Positions 61,010-64,000 of a stretch of DNA of 64,000 nt are shown here, in pieces (within the stretch, counting starts at the first letter, position 1; the number at the start of each line of letters is the position of its first letter). The stretch is from JAXLWB01 sp046328715. GTDB lineage: Bacteria > Chloroflexota > Anaerolineae > Caldilineales > Caldilineaceae. The notes under the pieces were generated by a model. It was not told the DNA's origin, ran no database searches, and saw only the letters and a program-made list of their open reading frames with translations. A program made the position numbers and the translations under genes. Location of the stretch: contig JAXLWB010000039.1 in NCBI GenBank assembly GCA_046328715.1, positions 32,481 to 96,480 of the forward strand. Direction: 5' to 3'.

Positions 61010-62008
61010 ATGGCCATCTATTCACTCTACGGGCTACGCATTCATAGCACATGGCCTTTTATCACGCCCCTGGCGCAAGAAGGAACTGGTGAGGCCGATC
61101 TCAGCTTTTGCTGTTTGGATGAGGCACCATTGACGGTAGATTGGGACAGCCAGCAGCCACTTTGTAGCAGTCCCCATCTTAATGGTGAAGGGGCGAGTAT
61201 CTGGGCATTTTACCGACTGGCAACGTGTGATGTAGTGCGTTGTCCGCGTATCGGCGATTTTTATCTGTGGCCAACGCAAATCCTATGCCATCGCTGCCCG
61301 ATCGATGCAGCAGAGCAAGTGGCACAGAAACATTGGATCGAGATTCGCCTGTTGGGAACAGTGCTAGCCTTTTGGCTGGAACAGCGCGGGATTCCTGTCC
61401 TTCATGCCGCAGCCGTGGCGACGCCACAGGGTGCCATTGCCTTTGTGGCCGATAGTGGCTGCGGGAAGAGTACATTGGCCAGTGCCTTTGTGCGTGCCGG
61501 CTATCCACTCTTGACCGATGACAACCTAGCGATTCGGCAGGGAGAAGATCGCTTTTGGGCCTTGCCGGGCTATCCGCAAATGCGTATGTGGCCGGCAACA
61601 GCTACCTATGCAGTAGGTGACTATCAGGATCTACCGCCGTTGTTTCCCGATGGAGAAAAGCGGCGGTTGCGGATTGGGAAAGATGGCTTTGGTCATTTTC
61701 ACACGACAGCACAAGCCTTGTCTGTCTGCTATTTACCCGAACGGCGCGATCCAGCAATTTATGGATCAGAGGTGGAAATCGAGCCATTGTCACCAGCCCA
61801 GGCGCTCTATGCGCTGGTGCAGCACTCCTTCTTATTTGAAGCCAATCAACGTTTGGGGAATCATGGGCGGCGGCTGCAATTCTGGTCGCAATTTGTGCGT
61901 CAAATTGCGGTGAAACGGTTGTACTATCCCGATGATTTTGCTTCGTTAGAGAGGGTGCGACAAGTCATCTTGGCCGATATTGCCAGCAATGCGCCATGCA
62001 GCGTTTGA
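61010..62008 (+). CDS. HPr kinase-like protein, probable precursor-peptide kinase
   Basis: A 332-residue protein with an N-terminal domain of about 125 residues and a C-terminal HPr-kinase-like domain: HAAAV (H132), Walker A ADSGCGKST (147-155) and LLTDDN (D170, D171). It lacks the size and context of true HprK and matches kinases found in lasso clusters, which phosphorylate the precursor at its C-terminal Ser. The precursor here does end in Ser. The last 13 bases overlap the next gene, which implies coupled translation. Confidence 0.82.
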   Translation: MAIYSLYGLRIHSTWPFITPLAQEGTGEADLSFCCLDEAPLTVDWDSQQPLCSSPHLNGEGASIWAFYRLATCDVVRCPRIGDFYLWPTQILCHRCPIDAAEQVAQKHWIEIRLLGTVLAFWLEQRGIPVLHAAAVATPQGAIAFVADSGCGKSTLASAFVRAGYPLLTDDNLAIRQGEDRFWALPGYPQMRMWPATATYAVGDYQDLPPLFPDGEKRRLRIGKDGFGHFHTTAQALSVCYLPERRDPAIYGSEVEIEPLSPAQALYALVQHSFLFEANQRLGNHGRRLQFWSQFVRQIAVKRLYYPDDFASLERVRQVILADIASNAPCSV

Positions 62009-63225
62009 CGAGTCGACTGCTGCGACTACTCAGCGAAGAGTATTGTCCCCTCTACCCCGTTTGGTGGATCAAGGCGACAGAGGATAAGGCAACCTTGCGC
62101 CGCTGGGCCAGTCGATGTCAGGGGCGAGGCAGTTGGCGCTGGTTGCGGCGGCTCTATGTGCAGTTGTTGACCCTCACCTGGCCGCTGCGCTTGTTACACA
62201 TGATCTGGCAAACTGGGCGTGAGTATGCACCTGCCATTGTGCAGCGTACCGGGAAATCACGCTGGCGGCAAGCTGTTGAGCAACTTTGCTTTGGCTTGGG
62301 ACATGCATTACCGCCCGTTGCTTATTACACCTATGAGTTCTATCGTAGCGAACGGCATAGATGGATCGATCACTATCTGCATCAATATGAAGCAGCGGCA
62401 CTGTTGCCAATGCTCAATCGAGATCGCCACCATCCGGCCATTGCCGACAAAGCAGAATTTGCTCGCTTCTGTGCCGAGCATAGCCTGCCCACTCCCCCGC
62501 TTCTAGCGCATTGTGAAGCAGGCAGTTGTCAACAGTTGGAAGTTGCACAGCAAGATCTGTTTCTCAAACCACGCTGGGGTGCACGGGGAGAAGGAGCCCA
62601 GTTGTGGCAGCGACTGGATGCGAATCGATATCAAGACCAATGTGGGCGCATCCTCAGTGGGTCGGAATTACTAACCGAGTTGGCAAGTTTGAGCCAGCAG
62701 CAAGCCTATCTGGTACAGCCTTGCCTTACCAATCACCCAACCTTGGTTGCACTATCGCCTGGCGCACTGGCGACGGCACGTGTAGTCACCGGACGCACTC
62801 CTTCCGGCGACGTTGAGGCCATCGTGGCTACCTTCAAGATGGCTGGGCAGCCGAGTATTATCAATACGCATGGATTGAATAGCCCGATTTCGCTCGTATC
62901 GGGCCAGTTGGGTCGCGCCTACAGCTATCACCCGATCTGCCCAGGCTACGATGTACATCCGGTCACTGGGGCGCTGATAACTGGGGTCACTCTGCCTGAT
63001 TGGTCGCAGACGGTTGGGTTGGCACAACGGGCGCATTCCCTTATTACGGAGTATATCTTCTTGGGGTGGGATGTCGCCTTTACGCCACGAGGCCCTGTGC
63101 TACTCGAAGGCAACGCCGGGTGGGATGTAGTGACAGTTCAAAAGCCACAAGGGATAGGTCTGGCACAGACCCGATTCAGCGATATCTGTGGATTGTGGAT
63201 ACAAGCTCCCCCGCAACGTGAGTAA
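61996..63225 (+). CDS. ATP-grasp protein of the sugar-transfer-associated type
   Basis: A 409-residue protein. The first 130 residues are basic and Trp-rich; an ATP-grasp domain follows with QQDLFLKPRWGARGEG, ATARVVTGRT and the metal-binding end VLLEGNAGWD. The closest family I can name is the sugar-transfer-associated ATP-grasp group (PF14397). ATP-grasp enzymes join a carboxylate to an amine, hydroxyl or thiol through an acyl phosphate. It stands where a lasso cluster would have its cyclase, so it may modify the peptide, for example its C terminus, or attach a small carboxylate to Thr or Lys; this is inference. It is the last gene of the operon. Confidence 0.8.
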   Translation: MQRLTSRLLRLLSEEYCPLYPVWWIKATEDKATLRRWASRCQGRGSWRWLRRLYVQLLTLTWPLRLLHMIWQTGREYAPAIVQRTGKSRWRQAVEQLCFGLGHALPPVAYYTYEFYRSERHRWIDHYLHQYEAAALLPMLNRDRHHPAIADKAEFARFCAEHSLPTPPLLAHCEAGSCQQLEVAQQDLFLKPRWGARGEGAQLWQRLDANRYQDQCGRILSGSELLTELASLSQQQAYLVQPCLTNHPTLVALSPGALATARVVTGRTPSGDVEAIVATFKMAGQPSIINTHGLNSPISLVSGQLGRAYSYHPICPGYDVHPVTGALITGVTLPDWSQTVGLAQRAHSLITEYIFLGWDVAFTPRGPVLLEGNAGWDVVTVQKPQGIGLAQTRFSDICGLWIQAPPQRE

Positions 63226-63242
63226 GGGGGCAGTGATGTCAT

Positions 63243-63256
63243 TCAGAACCCCGCAC
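63243..63256. repeat. Inverted copy of GTGCGGGGTTCTGA
   Basis: TCAGAACCCCGCAC is the complement of the 14-mer at 54332 and 54373, so the exporter-to-ATP-grasp block is framed by inverted copies. Confidence 0.55.
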
Positions 63257-63284
63257 ATGAGTAAGAGCATGTTTAAAAATTATT

Positions 63285-63350
63285 GTAGAGGCGTGCTCGT
63301 AGCCGCCGGTTCGCATTGACTCCGATCGGCGGCTACGAGCACGCCTCTAC
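63285..63350. repeat. 66-base palindrome with perfect 24-base arms
   Basis: GTAGAGGCGTGCTCGTAGCC then GCCG forms the left arm; its exact complement ends at 63350, around an 18-base loop. It could end transcription of the RiPP-like operon, though it has no T-run, and looks like a small dispersed hairpin element. Confidence 0.7.
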
Positions 63351-63447
63351 GGGTAGCGAGCCTGTTTACATATTCAGATTCTAAAAGCTCTGTCGCAATC
63401 CGTAAAATCCGCGTCATCCGTGTGCCGATCCTTGATCTTTGCAACTT

Positions 63448-64000
63448 ATGATCCAACTCACCACCCAACAACAAGCCATCGTCGCCCACAATCAGGGACC
63501 GGCGTTGGTCTTTGCGGTCGCCGGTGCGGGCAAGACGACCGCGATTGAACATCGCATTGTGCGCCTGGTGCAGGAAGGGATCTTCGAGGCCAAGCGCATC
63601 CTGGCGACGACCTTCAATACAAAAAATGCGAGTGAGTTGAAGAGTCGGCTGGCACGCTGGCCGGGGTGTGAGGCGGTGATGGTCTCAACCTTGAACGCAC
63701 TGGGACACTCGATCATTCAAGAAGCCTTTGCCTTAGGTCTCCTTCCCTACTTGCAAAAGCAAGCCTTCGAGTCGGTCGATGTCGCCACCGAGACGATCTT
63801 TGCCAAGACCAAATTGCTAGCCTACGAGCGCAAGGTACCCTATATCGATGAACTTGATTCGCTCGACCGTGATGATTTTCTCACCTATGTCAGCAAGTGC
63901 AAGGGCAATCTCTGCTATCCTGACTTGGCGAATCTGGATCTGCCTGCCCGGTTGGAACGGTTTGTCAGCCAGGCCGACGTGCCCAAAAACTTTCCCTGGT
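63448..64000 (+). CDS. UvrD/Rep-type superfamily 1 helicase, 5' part (runs off window)
   Basis: The frame is open from ATG 63448 to the last base (184 codons). It begins MIQLTTQQQAIVAHNQGPAL with Walker A VAGAGKTTAIEHRI, then the motif Ia-like ILATTFNTKNASELKSRL and a region rich in charged residues. Family members unwind DNA 3' to 5' in repair. This is the intact counterpart of the pseudogene at 48636-51230, in the opposite orientation. No strong ribosome site is seen. Confidence 0.85.
   Translation, partial: MIQLTTQQQAIVAHNQGPALVFAVAGAGKTTAIEHRIVRLVQEGIFEAKRILATTFNTKNASELKSRLARWPGCEAVMVSTLNALGHSIIQEAFALGLLPYLQKQAFESVDVATETIFAKTKLLAYERKVPYIDELDSLDRDDFLTYVSKCKGNLCYPDLANLDLPARLERFVSQADVPKNFPW

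Larger units (their letters stand above)
63265..64000. repeat. Right arm of the large inverted duplication (partner 50675-51413)
   Basis: From AAGAGCATGTTTAAAAATTA through the helicase 5' half the sequence matches the complement of 51413-50675, with few differences. The arm runs off the window. Confidence 0.8.

Noticed and set aside
59938..63225. Calling the locus an ordinary lasso-peptide cluster.
   Set aside because: There is no cyclase gene and the core has no Asp or Glu to close a ring.

Overview
The window looks like a piece of a Chloroflexota chromosome (Caldilinea/Anaerolineae/Herpetosiphon-like). This is inferred from protein style, not from a database search: a MalT-type LuxR regulator, a SARP/NB-ARC/TPR regulator, an archaeal-type (type II) GAPDH, several protein families I associate with this phylum, very large secreted mosaic proteins, and many short interspersed palindromes. 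I saw no rRNA or tRNA gene and no CRISPR array.

Layout. 1-1068 is the 3' part of an aldehyde:ferredoxin oxidoreductase. 1199-9901 is a run of minus-strand genes: two CPBP membrane proteases, a type II GAPDH, two class C beta-lactamase-like hydrolases, an alpha/beta hydrolase, a small protein of unknown function and a Tat-exported nitroreductase. 10207-12969 is a MalT-like regulator, 13322-16486 a GH38 alpha-mannosidase and 17217-18575 a bactofilin-like membrane protein; decayed genes lie between these. 19200-48190 is a secretome block: a subtilase, a TPR/winged-helix protein, a C11 (clostripain-like) protease with a chitin-binding module, a fused AA10 LPMO-CBM(x3)-GH18 chitinase, and a 6369-residue LamG/Calx-beta/TSP3 protein. 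The four secreted proteins end in the same short [YF]LP[IL]V tail, which may be an uncharacterised sorting signal.

48441-54420 is rich in repeats and decay: a 190-bp MITE-like element, a UvrD-type helicase pseudogene, a broken coiled-coil gene, a REP-associated tyrosine transposase with five REP hairpins (a REPtron), and nine copies of a degenerate 43-bp tandem repeat.

54626-63225 is probably a natural-product locus. An ABC exporter is translationally coupled to a SARP-type regulator. Then, behind a strong promoter with two 11-bp direct repeats, come a PqqD/RRE protein, a lasso-type B2 leader protease, an unannotated 51-residue precursor peptide with a textbook lasso leader, an HPr-kinase-like peptide kinase and a sugar-transfer-type ATP-grasp protein. 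There is no lasso cyclase, and the predicted core has no Asp or Glu, so it cannot make a normal lasso ring. It does end in Ser, the kind of residue lasso-peptide kinases phosphorylate. This is the best candidate here for an undescribed system.

The right edge holds the intact start of a second UvrD-type helicase, in inverted orientation to the pseudogene copy, so the 12-kb accessory region is bounded by a large inverted duplication.
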